DNA from: Deefgea piscis
GTDB lineage: Bacteria; Pseudomonadota; Gammaproteobacteria; Burkholderiales; Chitinibacteraceae
Length of the DNA stretch: 64,000 nt
Direction of reading: 5' to 3'
NCBI RefSeq assembly: GCF_019665785.1
Contig: NZ_CP081149.1
Location: forward strand, 62,001 to 126,000
Position numbers and translations under genes: made by a program. The notes beneath the pieces are model-generated. The model made no database searches. It saw only the letters and a program-made list of their open reading frames with translations, and had not been told where the DNA came from. Positions 55,791-64,000 of the stretch are shown in pieces (positions within the stretch are counted from its first letter, which is position 1; each line of letters starts with the position of its first letter).

Positions 55791-56662
55791 ACGACTTAGT
55801 CAAAGTCAGTGATTTAAGCATTCGCTACGGCAACAAAACCGCGGTCAAGCAGATCTCGTTTGCTTTACCTGCTGGGCAAATTGTCGGTTTATTGGGCAGT
55901 AATGGCGCCGGGAAAACCTCGCTGATGCAGGCGATGATGGGCTTGATACCTTATCAAGGCCACATTGAAATCTTAGGCTTTAATCCGCAAACTCAGCGCG
56001 AGGCGATGCTAGAACACGTTTGCTACATCCCTGATGTGGCGATTTTGCCGCCGTGGATTGTCGTGGCCGATTTACTCAAATTGATGTGTGGCCTGCATCC
56101 AAGATTTAAGCTCGAACTAGCGCAGCAAAAGCTGGCGCAAACGATTATTCCGCTAAACGCCAAGGTCAAACAACTGTCGCGCGGCATGATTGTGCAACTG
56201 CATTTGGCCATCATTAGCGCCATTGACGCCCAGCTGATGATTTTGGACGAGCCAACGCTAGGGCTAGATATTCCAGCCCGCAAAGCGTTTTACGATATGT
56301 TGATCAACGATTGGTGCTCTGACACGCGCACGGTGCTGATTGCCACGCATCAAGTCGATGAAATCGAAAATCTACTCTCGAATGTGATGATGATTAATCA
56401 TGGGCAATTGGTACTCAACGACAGCATTAGCGATCTGGATGAGCGCTTTATCGGCGTGCGCTATGGGCTAGACGCCGCCGCACAAATCGAAGCGGCCGCA
56501 CCGCTGCATCGTTTTCGGCAAATGGGCGGTGAATGCGCAATTTTTGCTGGCAATGCGCCCGCCAATATTGATCAACTCGGGCAAACCTTCCGCGTTGAAC
56601 TTGCCGATTTATTTGTCGCCTTAGCACAACCGAGCATGGAGAAACCACATGCAACAATTTAA
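55787..56662 (+). CDS. ABC transporter ATPase of the YtrA-linked operon
   Basis: 291-aa ABC ATPase with Walker A GSNGAGKTSLMQ, Walker B LMILDEPTLGLDIP and H-loop THQVDEIE. The signature motif reads LSRGM in place of LSGGQ (VKQLSRGMIVQLHLAI), a change seen in exporter ATPases linked to YtrA-type regulators. It overlaps the membrane subunit by 14 bases. Substrate unknown; such operons often answer cell-wall or peptide stress. Confidence 0.87.
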   Translation: MNDLVKVSDLSIRYGNKTAVKQISFALPAGQIVGLLGSNGAGKTSLMQAMMGLIPYQGHIEILGFNPQTQREAMLEHVCYIPDVAILPPWIVVADLLKLMCGLHPRFKLELAQQKLAQTIIPLNAKVKQLSRGMIVQLHLAIISAIDAQLMILDEPTLGLDIPARKAFYDMLINDWCSDTRTVLIATHQVDEIENLLSNVMMINHGQLVLNDSISDLDERFIGVRYGLDAAAQIEAAAPLHRFRQMGGECAIFAGNAPANIDQLGQTFRVELADLFVALAQPSMEKPHATI

Positions 56663-57494
56663 AACTCTAATGCTGCGCGAATGGATGCAGCAACGCCGAT
56701 CTTGGCTGCTGCTAGGCTTGTGGACGCCTGTCATTGCATGGGCGCTGCTGTATATCGTGCTGATATATCAAGGCATGCCGCAGTTTAATAGCGCAACAAT
56801 TTCGGATGCGGCCAAAGTTGCGAGCTTTGGCATTTCAACTCAATCGAGCATGGTGCTGTATATCGCGCTGATTGGTGTCTTGCTGACGATTCCGGGTCTA
56901 CCGTACCGTGATAAAGATGATAAATCGTTGTCATTTTGGCGCTCTTTGCCAATCAATGAAGCCAATGCGGTGATTGTGCCGGTGTTGATGAATGCGCTGC
57001 TACTGCCTTTATTGGCCATCGTGCTCGCAATCGGTCTGAATTTATTGCTCTCTACGCCACTGTGGCTACCTCACTGGACAGCACTCATGGGAGCGAACCT
57101 GTTGCTGGCATTGATTGGTTTTAGCCTGCAGGCCCTACTAACCTTGCTGTGGTTTTTACCATTAGTCCTATTGTTGGCATTAGGTAATAGCACGGTTCGC
57201 CGCTGGGGGATTGTGATTGTCTTAATTGGCGCATTTATGGCGCAGTCCCTACTCGGCAGCCTGAGCAATTACGCGCCCGCCAGCCGTTTTGTGGATATCT
57301 ATTTTTCGGGTTTGTTTGGTGTGATGGATCAAATCGATTTAGGCCGCCTTTTGAGTGCGAGTAGCAATCTATCCGCTCAAGTTGGCAATCTGCTGCGCTT
57401 TGCCATTAACCTACCTTTTGTTATGACGCTGATAATCAGTGGACTATGCCTCACCGCGCTGATCTGGCGGCGCAAAGCCGGTCAAACCGCATAA
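56649..57494 (+). CDS. ABC-2-like membrane subunit
   Basis: 281-aa protein with six predicted spans and an ABC-2-type layout: MLREWMQQRRSWLLLGLWTP at the start, then LPYRDKDDKSLSFWRSLPIN, a loop with the pattern often seen in bacteriocin/lantibiotic-type exporters (full D-D-K-S-x-x-F-W-x-S-L-P). It is the partner of the upstream ATPase. Substrate unknown. Confidence 0.82.
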   Translation: MQQFKTLMLREWMQQRRSWLLLGLWTPVIAWALLYIVLIYQGMPQFNSATISDAAKVASFGISTQSSMVLYIALIGVLLTIPGLPYRDKDDKSLSFWRSLPINEANAVIVPVLMNALLLPLLAIVLAIGLNLLLSTPLWLPHWTALMGANLLLALIGFSLQALLTLLWFLPLVLLLALGNSTVRRWGIVIVLIGAFMAQSLLGSLSNYAPASRFVDIYFSGLFGVMDQIDLGRLLSASSNLSAQVGNLLRFAINLPFVMTLIISGLCLTALIWRRKAGQTA

Positions 57495-57514
57495 ATCTTT
57501 GGGGGGAAAGCATC

Positions 57515-58291
57515 ATGATTAAATTGAAGCCGCTAAAAAAATGGTTATTTCCAGCGTGCGTGCTGGGCGTATTGGTTTTAGGTACAGTCACTGTTGGGTA
57601 TTCAAAACCTAACCCACATTTTGTGATTAATGATAATGGCTCTGCAGCATTTGAATTTGCACTGCAAAGCAAAGGTGCGATTCAACCTAGCGGTAAAGTG
57701 GTGCAGGTTTTGCTCAGTAAGCAAGGGGCGAAATTAATTAATCATAGCCCTGTGAATGTGCGGCAATTTTCTTCGCCGAAAGCAAGTGTTGAGTTAGATG
57801 AGGCGCTGCTTGCCGAGTTAGATCAGGACTTATTGGCGCAAGGCATTATCCAGCTACGCACCGAGCAAAATATCAGCCCCAATATGCCAGCGATTGTTTT
57901 TAATAGCGCCCTGGTGGCTGATCAAAGCGTTTATCAAAGCGCTTTGGTCGAAGTAGAGAATTACGGCTCAGGCATCACTAGAATCCAATCACCTAATTTG
58001 AAGCAGATCAGTGTTTCTAATCGTGGCACAGGCCAGGTCGAAATATTGACCAACACAGTTCAATCGGCCGTAGTCACTAACTACGGTGTTGGCGATGTCT
58101 ACATGCCGAATGTGGGAAACATTGAAATCGATAGTCGTGGGACCGGCAACGTCTACGTTGAAAATGCCGAAACGGCGACGATTCAGTTGTATGGCATTGG
58201 CACAGTTTCATTTGCCAACGAGCCAAAAATCAATTCAACCATCAAAGGGATGGGGAAAATCAAAACCAATACCCCGCATCCTTATCAATAA
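57515..58291 (+). CDS. GIN-domain (DUF2807) secreted or anchored protein
   Basis: 258-aa protein with an N-terminal signal or anchor (WLFPACVLGVLVLGTVTVG) and a repetitive beta-helix-like domain (VEVENYGSGITRIQSPNLKQ; ISVSNRGTGQVEILTN; IEIDSRGTGNVYVEN) typical of the head GIN domain. Such domains are cell-surface or periplasmic and of unknown role. ATG 57515 has GGGGGGAAAG upstream. It ends the gntR-ABC operon, which suggests a link with envelope stress. Confidence 0.8.
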   Translation: MIKLKPLKKWLFPACVLGVLVLGTVTVGYSKPNPHFVINDNGSAAFEFALQSKGAIQPSGKVVQVLLSKQGAKLINHSPVNVRQFSSPKASVELDEALLAELDQDLLAQGIIQLRTEQNISPNMPAIVFNSALVADQSVYQSALVEVENYGSGITRIQSPNLKQISVSNRGTGQVEILTNTVQSAVVTNYGVGDVYMPNVGNIEIDSRGTGNVYVENAETATIQLYGIGTVSFANEPKINSTIKGMGKIKTNTPHPYQ

Positions 58292-58401
58292 GGGTCAGCC
58301 ACTGTAATACACATGCAGTGGCCCCTTAGCGATATTGGTGTTGAATAAAAGCAATATGCCGCTAGCTGGCAGCAACACATCATCGGAAAAAACCCAATAA
58401 C

Positions 58402-58452
58402 AAAAGGTATCTCCACCTAGCGCATTACAATCAATGACTAGGTAGAGATACC
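58402..58452 (-). terminator. terminator after the GH16-like gene
   Basis: A 15-bp inverted repeat (GGTATCTCCACCTAG at 58406-58420, CTAGGTAGAGATACC at 58438-58452; one mismatch) with a 17-base loop. On the minus strand it is followed by TTTTG. It begins seven bases after the GH16-like stop. Confidence 0.75.
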
Positions 58453-58458
58453 CTTAGA

Positions 58459-59769
58459 TTAACGAATGTTTTTCACTGCGGCCAGCCCTTGCTGGCGCAA
58501 TTGCTGAACTTGCGCTTCTACCTCGCTGGTGCTCAATTGTTGATCTTGGCGGTGGTAAACCCAATCGATGTCTTCTTGGTATTCACGCAGCTCATTACTC
58601 TGAATCAGCCCGCTGCCGTTAAACCACAATTGAAACGACAAATACATCGGATGGTCTGGCTGCGCTTTACCACGGTAGCTTTGCACTAAACGGCCATCGA
58701 TATAAAACCGAATTTCGTCGTTGTGTACATTCATCACCAGCGTATGCCAGCCGGCAAAGCTTTGTTGGGTAGCGACGGCGACGTGATTTTCCGGATCATA
58801 CGCAGCAATGGCGTAGGTGCCGCTCCACATCGTTGGAGCAGGAATTCCCCAGCCACCATTAGGTAGGTATTCAAAATCGATTTCGCTATACGGCTCAGCA
58901 CCTTCGATATAGCGCGTGATACCAAAGAAGGTTTGCACGACAGAATCACCATCGGGCCCTTGCACTGGCGCGTCGGTAAAATACATTCGCGCCGCCCAAG
59001 TGCCATTTTGATAACGCGCTTCGGTCGTCATTAGCTCGACTTGCGAGCTTTGCCCGCCATTGGCTCGGTTGCCTACGACTTGGTCGGCGCTGATATTGCT
59101 ACTGGCTTTTAAGCGCATCAGCGTATTGCCAGGCAGCGCAGCATCGCTCAAGAACGAGATATTGTTTGGACTCCATTGCCCATTACTCAATCCCGGGCCG
59201 CCATCCCAGCTGCGTAATAGCCAGCCATTATTCGCCAGTTGCGTGGTATTGCTATAGCTAAAGTCATCAAACAATAAGCCCTCTGTAGCAACCGGCGTGG
59301 ACTGATTACAAGTGCCTAAATCCAGCCAGCCGCCCCAAGTGTCTTGGCTTTGCGGCGCACGATCGACCCACCATTTGGCAGTAAAATTACGTCCTTGATA
59401 ACTGATATTGGCGCCAGCGGTATACACCTTGCCGCTCTCCCAAGGCGTGCTGCAAACCCCATTCGGTGCGGGGCTTGGGCTTGGGCTTGGGCTTGGGCTT
59501 GGGCTTGGGCTTGGGCTTGGGCTTGGGCTTGGCAGGGTACTGCCGTTGGCCCCCAAGTCAAGCCAAAGCGTCGCTGAAACCGCCGGATTCCAACCCGCCC
59601 CGACATAGGCCGTATGCGCAGTAATGGCCTGATAAGTATGGTTTTGATAACTTACCCGCTGGCCCAGCGAGTAGGTTTTTCCTTCTTGCCAGACTGGATC
59701 TGCAGCATATGCAACACTTGCCACGCCAAAAATCGTAGCGGCCAAGATGGCCCTGTTAAACTCATTCAT
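58459..59769 (-). CDS. secreted GH16-like glycosidase with two chitin-binding-type modules
   Basis: 436-aa secreted enzyme. Signal peptide MNEFNRAILAATIFGVASVAYA; first CBM5/12-like module about residues 24-75 (WQEGKTYSLGQRVSYQNHTY); a Pro-Ser linker of about 22 residues; a second module (WESGKVYTAGANISYQGRNF); then a GH16-like jelly-roll domain (about 165-400) with the catalytic pattern SEIDFEYLPNGGW (Glu-x-Asp-x-Glu). CBM5/12 modules bind chitin, whereas GH16 enzymes usually cut beta-glucans or galactans, so the substrate is unclear. ATG 59769 has GGAGACAGG upstream. Divergent from an AraC regulator. Confidence 0.85.
   Translation of the reverse strand: MNEFNRAILAATIFGVASVAYAADPVWQEGKTYSLGQRVSYQNHTYQAITAHTAYVGAGWNPAVSATLWLDLGANGSTLPSPSPSPSPSPSPSPSPSPSPAPNGVCSTPWESGKVYTAGANISYQGRNFTAKWWVDRAPQSQDTWGGWLDLGTCNQSTPVATEGLLFDDFSYSNTTQLANNGWLLRSWDGGPGLSNGQWSPNNISFLSDAALPGNTLMRLKASSNISADQVVGNRANGGQSSQVELMTTEARYQNGTWAARMYFTDAPVQGPDGDSVVQTFFGITRYIEGAEPYSEIDFEYLPNGGWGIPAPTMWSGTYAIAAYDPENHVAVATQQSFAGWHTLVMNVHNDEIRFYIDGRLVQSYRGKAQPDHPMYLSFQLWFNGSGLIQSNELREYQEDIDWVYHRQDQQLSTSEVEAQVQQLRQQGLAAVKNIR
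59471..59530. repeat. hexanucleotide repeat GGGCTT x10 encoding the Pro-Ser linker
   Basis: Ten perfect tandem GGGCTT units on the plus strand; on the coding strand they read AGC-CCA repeats giving alternating Ser-Pro. Because the unit is 6 bp, slippage changes linker length without changing frame. Confidence 0.97.
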
Positions 59770-59909
59770 CCTGTCTCCATCCTGTTCATTTTTATAATAA
59801 TGAATCAAAGTCATTGCTCACCCTAAAGCCGCAGTGAGCCAGCCACACTAAACGATGAGGAAGAATGACGAAATAGCAGAATGACACTTGCATTTTGTCC
59901 GAATCGAAC

Positions 59910-60803
59910 ATGTCGATGATCTATCAAGAGTTATTTGAGATTGGCCCAGAAACGCAGCAAATGAGCGTTGGCGTACGTGCGTTTCATCACCCGCAGCTGA
60001 CCAGTCTTGCCGAGCATCATATTCACTTTATGGGCGTGTCCGAGGCGCGTGGGCAGTTTCATATTGAGCGAATGGGCGCGCCATTTCATATCTTATTGAT
60101 TGGCGTGGAAGGACAAGGCGACATTATTGATGGCGAGCGCAGACTGACTTTAGGGCCCAATCAACTCGCGGTATTACCGGCGTATGGCCATCGTGGTTTT
60201 CAGCGGCGCAGTGAACATTGGCGCTTTGCATGGTTTTTGCTCGATGACGTGCCGTATTGGAATAAACTCGCGGGCAGCGATGCGAGCGTTGTTTCGGTGC
60301 AATACGCACATAATCTATTTTATGCCCTACATACATTATGCTTTGAAGCGCGAATCAAACAGCAATCTCAAGCCGGCAGTGCGCTGCAATTGGTGATGAC
60401 TTTATTACAGCGCATGCTCAACGGCGCGGTGCAAAGCGTGGCATTGCCGGATCGATTACAGCAATTATTTTCCGGCATTGCTTATGCGCCAGCTCAGAGC
60501 TGGCGGGTTGATGTCCTAGCGCAGCAATATGGCGTGAGCGCCGCGCACTTTCAAAGACTGTGCCTCAAATATTTGGGCGCTACGCCGCAGCAATTGATTA
60601 TTCAGCAACGCATGCAAAGAGCACATCAATTGCTATCGAGTGGCAATCATAGCGTCAGCGACGTCGCGATTATGGTGGGCTATGAAGAAATCGCCAGTTT
60701 TTCGCGGCGCTTTCGCAGTCACTTTGGTTTACCACCGGGCGAAATAAGCCGCGCGCAACATCGCAAATGTGCCGACACCCACCCCAGCGTAACGCCAAGC
60801 TGA
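59910..60803 (+). CDS. AraC-family transcriptional regulator
   Basis: 297-aa regulator with an N-terminal cupin-like sensing domain (HIHFMGVSEARGQFHIERMG; GPNQLAVLPAYGHRGFQR) and a C-terminal AraC double helix-turn-helix (LAQQYGVSAAHFQRLCLKYL; VSDVAIMVGYEEIASFSRRF). It is divergent from the GH16-like gene with a 140-bp shared upstream region, so it is a likely activator of that gene in response to a sugar. Start ATG 59910; ATG 59916 is also possible. Confidence 0.88.
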   Translation: MSMIYQELFEIGPETQQMSVGVRAFHHPQLTSLAEHHIHFMGVSEARGQFHIERMGAPFHILLIGVEGQGDIIDGERRLTLGPNQLAVLPAYGHRGFQRRSEHWRFAWFLLDDVPYWNKLAGSDASVVSVQYAHNLFYALHTLCFEARIKQQSQAGSALQLVMTLLQRMLNGAVQSVALPDRLQQLFSGIAYAPAQSWRVDVLAQQYGVSAAHFQRLCLKYLGATPQQLIIQQRMQRAHQLLSSGNHSVSDVAIMVGYEEIASFSRRFRSHFGLPPGEISRAQHRKCADTHPSVTPS

Positions 60804-60924
60804 CAAGCTGTAGCTATCTAGCTGATGATTCACGGTATAAATACCACCACCCTTTGGCGTTTTTACGCAGAGAATCAATTACTTAAACGATAAAATTAGC
60901 AATTGATTATATTGATAATGTGTA

Positions 60925-61170
60925 ATGCCTAGCTTATTTTCCAAATTACTAAATCTTGAATCGCCTTCTGCAGCAAATACCGCAGCGATGAACGCCCATT
61001 CACCCAACAATCACCATATTGAAGTGCAAGAGCTGGATGTCGAAAGCTATATCAGTGAGCTATGCCAATTAATCGCCAAAAATAAATTCGACCCTGATTT
61101 GCGTAAAGATTATGAAGCGCAATTGGCGCAAATTGCGCGGCATACGCCGGTGCGTGCACGCACCCAATAA
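60925..61170 (+). CDS. unknown 81-aa protein
   Basis: I do not recognise this protein. It starts MPSLFSKLLNLESPSAANTA, has a His/Asn-rich stretch (NAHSPNNHHIEVQEL) and an amphipathic C-terminal helical part (ESYISELCQLIAKNKFDPDL). No signal peptide or membrane segment. Codon use fits its neighbours, and it stands alone before the CorC-like gene. Confidence 0.55.
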   Translation: MPSLFSKLLNLESPSAANTAAMNAHSPNNHHIEVQELDVESYISELCQLIAKNKFDPDLRKDYEAQLAQIARHTPVRARTQ

Positions 61171-61269
61171 ACCGCAATGACGCGATACTGCAGATAAAAC
61201 TGATTATTTACTGTCGATTTACGACAGAACTCGTTATGCTACAGAGCTGATCATTGTTGGATTTAGCCA

Positions 61270-62580
61270 ATGAATTTACTCAGTAGCACGCTGCTGATTG
61301 CCTTATTGATTGCGATTAGCGCCTTTTTATCGATTTCAGAAATTTCGCTCGCCGCCAGCCGTAAGCTCAAACTAGAGCAAATGCGCGATGAAGGCGATGC
61401 CCGCGCCGGTCTGGTTTTGGGCCTACAGTCGCAACCTGGGCACTTTTTTACTGCCGTGCAAATTGGCGTTAATGTCGTCGCTATTTTGGCCGGTGTGCTC
61501 GGTGAAAGCGTCTACGCCCAAGCCTTTACCCAATTTTTTAGCCAATACATTCATCCGGCGCAGGCGCAAAGTGTCGGTTCGATTGGTTCATTTCTGATTG
61601 TCACCACCGCATTTATTTTAATTGCCGACCTCATCCCCAAACGAATTGGCATGGCGGCGTCTGAAGCCGTTGCGGTGCGGATTGTGCGGCCAATTTTATT
61701 CTGTGTTTCTTGCTTACGGCCTTTGGTTTGGTTTTTTAATGGCTTAGCCAACTGGGTGATTGAGCGCCTTGGCTTACCTGCCGCACGTTTAAATGACATT
61801 ACCACCGAAGATATTTTGGCTTTAGCCAATGCCGGCGCTTTGGCTGGGGTGGTCGCCAAACAAGAGCATCAACTGATTGAAAACGTTTTTGAGCTCGAAG
61901 AGCGTACCGCACCATCGAGCATGACCGCGCGTGAAAACATTATCTGGATTGATCGCTTGGAAAGCGATGAGCTGATCAAAAATAAAATCTTGGCGCATCC
62001 ACACGCCAAGTTTCCGGTATGTATGGGCAATATTGATCAAGTGATTGGTTATGTCGATTCGCAAGATATTTTAAGTAATGTGTTACGCGGTGAAAGCATT
62101 TCATTGCGCGGCGATGGGCTATTGCGCAATGCGCTGATTTTACCCGAATCGCTGACGCTAGCTGAAATCATGGCGCACTTTAAAGCGGCGCGCGAAGACT
62201 TTGCCGTCATCATCAATGAATATGCTTTAGTCGTTGGTCTGATTACGATGAATGACATTACCGGCATGCTGATGGGCGATCAATACATCGCCCCTGACGA
62301 AGAGCAAATCGTCCAGCGCGATGAAAACTCGTGGTTGGTTGATGGTATTACCGCGATTGGTGATTTAGAGCGCGTCTTACAAATCGACGCTTTTCCCGAT
62401 GATGACCAATACGAAACCATTGCCGGTTTTATGATGTATATCTTACGCAAAGTGCCCAAGCGCACCGATTGCGTGATTCATGCTGGGTTTAAATTTGAAG
62501 TGGTCGATATCGATCATTATAAAATTGACCAATTGCTCGTCACCCGCGTGCAAAACGAGAATTCAAGCTCATCCGTTTAA
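61270..62580 (+). CDS. CNNM/HlyC-CorC family membrane protein
   Basis: 436-aa protein with an N-terminal DUF21/CNNM membrane domain (four spans, residues 1-190; LLIALLIAISAFLSISEISLAAS), a pair of CBS domains (about 205-335; VIGYVDSQDILSN, YALVVGLITMNDITGMLMGD) and a C-terminal CorC_HlyC domain (SWLVDGITAIGDLERVL). Homologues work in Mg/Co efflux or are called hemolysins. Transport role is inferred from family. Confidence 0.92.
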   Translation: MNLLSSTLLIALLIAISAFLSISEISLAASRKLKLEQMRDEGDARAGLVLGLQSQPGHFFTAVQIGVNVVAILAGVLGESVYAQAFTQFFSQYIHPAQAQSVGSIGSFLIVTTAFILIADLIPKRIGMAASEAVAVRIVRPILFCVSCLRPLVWFFNGLANWVIERLGLPAARLNDITTEDILALANAGALAGVVAKQEHQLIENVFELEERTAPSSMTARENIIWIDRLESDELIKNKILAHPHAKFPVCMGNIDQVIGYVDSQDILSNVLRGESISLRGDGLLRNALILPESLTLAEIMAHFKAAREDFAVIINEYALVVGLITMNDITGMLMGDQYIAPDEEQIVQRDENSWLVDGITAIGDLERVLQIDAFPDDDQYETIAGFMMYILRKVPKRTDCVIHAGFKFEVVDIDHYKIDQLLVTRVQNENSSSSV

Positions 62581-62586
62581 CTCGGC

Positions 62587-62616
62587 CAGCAGCGCTGATT
62601 ATCCTCAGCGCTGCTG
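62587..62616 (+). terminator. stem-loop after the CorC-like gene
   Basis: Perfect 12-bp stem CAGCAGCGCTGA / TCAGCGCTGCTG with loop TTATCC, seven bases after the stop. It lacks a T-run, so termination strength is uncertain. Confidence 0.65.
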
Positions 62617-62796
62617 CGCGTCTACATTCCAAATCCAGCTTACTGTGGCTAAATTTACTTAAAATATTATTTTCATGTAATTTACATGACAAATAAACGA
62701 ACAGTAATATACCATTTACGTAACAATATATTGAGCTGCTGTGACAGTGTGTATCACAGGCAGGCTGCGGCTTATGGCTTCAAAAAAGGATAAAGA

Positions 62797-63357
62797 ATGA
62801 ATTTTCTGATTGTTCCCGGTTTGAATGGTTCTAATGAAGCACATTGGCAAAGTCGCTGGGAAAAAACCAATAGCAACTTCAGTCGCGTTGAGCAAGCCAA
62901 CTGGGATTGTCCGCAACATGATGCTTGGCTGGCTAATTTAGACGCGGCAGTACAACGCTCAGGGCCAGACACGATCTTAATCGCTCATAGTTTAGGTTGT
63001 TTACTCGTTGCCAATTGGGCGGCACAAACCACTAAATCAATCCGTGGTGCTTTGCTGGTCGCGCCGCCCGATCCAGATAGCCCCCATTTCCCAACGGCAG
63101 CGATCGGTTTTGATGCGCTTTCAAAAGCGCCACTGCCCTTTCCTAGCATGGTCGTCACCAGCAGTAATGATCCTTATGCTTCACTCGAATTTGCCATCCA
63201 CACGGCAACGGCTTGGGGCAGTAGCTGGAAAAACCTCGGCGCTTACGGCCATATCAATGTGGAGAGTGGTTTTGGTGATTGGCCCGCAGGACTCGCTTTA
63301 CTCAATCAATTACTCAGCCAATGCCAACAACTGGAATTAAGCGCTAATTTGGCTTAG
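62797..63357 (+). CDS. RBBP9/YdeN family serine hydrolase
   Basis: 186-aa alpha/beta hydrolase of the RBBP9/YdeN family. The nucleophile Ser lies in LIAHSLGCLLVANW, and the catalytic His in GHINVESGFGDWPAG, the family's most typical segment; VVTSSNDPYASLEFA carries the Asp region. Substrate unknown. Followed by a bidirectional terminator shared with the YfaZ-like gene. Confidence 0.9.
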   Translation: MNFLIVPGLNGSNEAHWQSRWEKTNSNFSRVEQANWDCPQHDAWLANLDAAVQRSGPDTILIAHSLGCLLVANWAAQTTKSIRGALLVAPPDPDSPHFPTAAIGFDALSKAPLPFPSMVVTSSNDPYASLEFAIHTATAWGSSWKNLGAYGHINVESGFGDWPAGLALLNQLLSQCQQLELSANLA

Positions 63358-63382
63358 GGTCAGCGCTGGTTTGATGGGCAAA

Positions 63383-63415
63383 AATAAAGCGAGCGCCATT
63401 GGCACTCGCTTTATT
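63383..63415. terminator. bidirectional terminator
   Basis: AATAAAGCGAGCGCC pairs with GGCACTCGCTTTATT (one mismatch) across a three-base loop, between the convergent hydrolase and YfaZ-like genes. A and T runs in the stem suit both strands. Confidence 0.88.
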
Positions 63416-63437
63416 CATTTGTGCTGCATTAAACCAA

Positions 63438-63968
63438 TTAGAATTTCAAACCAACACCAGCGTACAAGCCGTCCGCTACAGTACGGGTGTAGCGATCATG
63501 AAACTCGGCTTGGCTAAAACGGTAACCAAAATCAATTGCGATGGGCTTGCTGATATTAAAGCGAACACCAACAGAAGAATCAACATAGCTAGTCAAGCTG
63601 CCTGAAGATGCAAAGCTTGGTGCCCAATAGGCGCTGCCGTAAATTGAGAATTGCTGAGTCAATGGGATGGTCAAATCGCCACCAAATGACAGCGCATATT
63701 CTGTATCGCTGTAATTAAAGTCGAGCAAATTGGCCTTAGCACCCACCGTCAAGGTATTGTCACCGAGTGGAATATTCTTACCCAAGCCGATATTGGCAAT
63801 CGTATTTTCGTGATCGTAGTTGTATAACAAATCAGCCGAAAGCTTGAGTTGATTGATGTTATTACTGTAATGCGCACCGACGTATTCATGACCAATTGAA
63901 GATGAAAAATCGCTTGCATGTGCGCCAACAGAAAGTGCTAAAGCACAGGCAGTGATATAAAAACGCAT
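63438..63968 (-). CDS. YfaZ-like outer membrane beta-barrel protein
   Basis: 176-aa protein with a signal peptide (MRFYITACALALSVGAHA) and repeated amphipathic beta-strands ending in Phe (YAGVGLKF), as in outer membrane barrels. The pattern NIGLGKNIPLGDNTLTVGAK and IAIDFGYRFSQAEFH resembles the YfaZ family. Function unknown. Single gene; the upstream region is cut off by the window end after 32 bases. Confidence 0.8.
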   Translation of the reverse strand: MRFYITACALALSVGAHASDFSSSIGHEYVGAHYSNNINQLKLSADLLYNYDHENTIANIGLGKNIPLGDNTLTVGAKANLLDFNYSDTEYALSFGGDLTIPLTQQFSIYGSAYWAPSFASSGSLTSYVDSSVGVRFNISKPIAIDFGYRFSQAEFHDRYTRTVADGLYAGVGLKF

Positions 63969-64000
63969 GAAAATAGTATCCGACAGATAAATTGGCCGCA

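Noticed and set aside
59344..59608. Frames encoding repeated Trp-Ala or Gly-Leu
   Set aside because: Antisense translations of the GGGCTT repeat within the GH16-like gene.

Overview
This window looks like chromosome from a betaproteobacterium, most likely in the order Neisseriales. The gene order murA-hisG...hisE-hinT-tatABC, an E. coli-like napFDAGHBC operon, System I cytochrome c maturation genes and an mlaFEDCB-mlaA-ibaG-murA block all fit that group. A secreted protein with two chitin-binding-type modules suggests a chitin-associated lineage such as Chitinibacteraceae; this last step is inference. Base composition is near 50% GC and genes are tightly packed with many ATGA start/stop overlaps.

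Region by region: 1-3.8 kb (minus) carries part of an MSHA-type pilus / type II secretion-like operon (ExeA-like ATPase, secretin, and a membrane protein cut by the window edge). 4.1-11.9 kb holds the Mla phospholipid transport system, a YadGH-type ABC exporter, ibaG, murA and two small membrane proteins. 11.9-20.9 kb holds the histidine genes hisG, D, B, H, A, F, I, E, interrupted by a potassium-channel-like gene, a YqhA gene, an unknown 112-aa gene and a divergent helical-repeat gene standing where hisC is usual. 21-22.9 kb holds hinT and tatABC. 22.9-26.2 kb has a PglL/Wzy-like ligase and a PIG-V-like mannosyltransferase, separated by a tandem array of terminator hairpins. 26.5-28.2 kb has two minus-strand rRNA modification genes.

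28.7-34.1 kb (minus) is a molybdenum cofactor cluster: a mobA-moaC gene fusion, moaE, moaD, moeA, mobB and moaA. 34.4-41.0 kb (plus) is a complete ccmABCDEFGHI operon. After a small TfoX-C gene and a PAP2-eptA lipid A modification pair comes narL-narX (minus), divergent from napFDAGHBC (47.2-53.3 kb). Together these make a coherent periplasmic nitrate respiration block: Nap needs bis-MGD (moa/mob), c-type hemes (ccm) and Tat export (tatABC), and NarXL would sense nitrate. A near-perfect NarL/NarP 7-2-7 site lies between moaA and ccmA, and a weaker one lies before napF.

53.3-64 kb is mixed: a DJ-1/PfpI protein, a DUF455 ferritin-like protein, a YtrA-like GntR regulator with an ABC exporter and a GIN-domain protein, a GH16-like chitin-binding enzyme with a divergent AraC regulator, a CorC/HlyC family membrane protein, an RBBP9-like hydrolase and a YfaZ-like porin.

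The most notable non-gene structure is a dispersed ~200-275-bp element present four times (about 26.3, 32.8, 44.1 and 55.0 kb). It has a conserved GTGCC-tgc-GGCAC hairpin and a second hairpin whose arms differ between copies but stay paired. One copy has 19-bp imperfect terminal inverted repeats, as in a MITE. There is also a Pseudomonas-type REP pair next to one copy, a 7-bp tandem repeat merging into a terminator, and an inverted CTCTGCGT-type repeat inside the his cluster. I see no rRNA or tRNA genes, CRISPR arrays, transposases or obvious phage genes.
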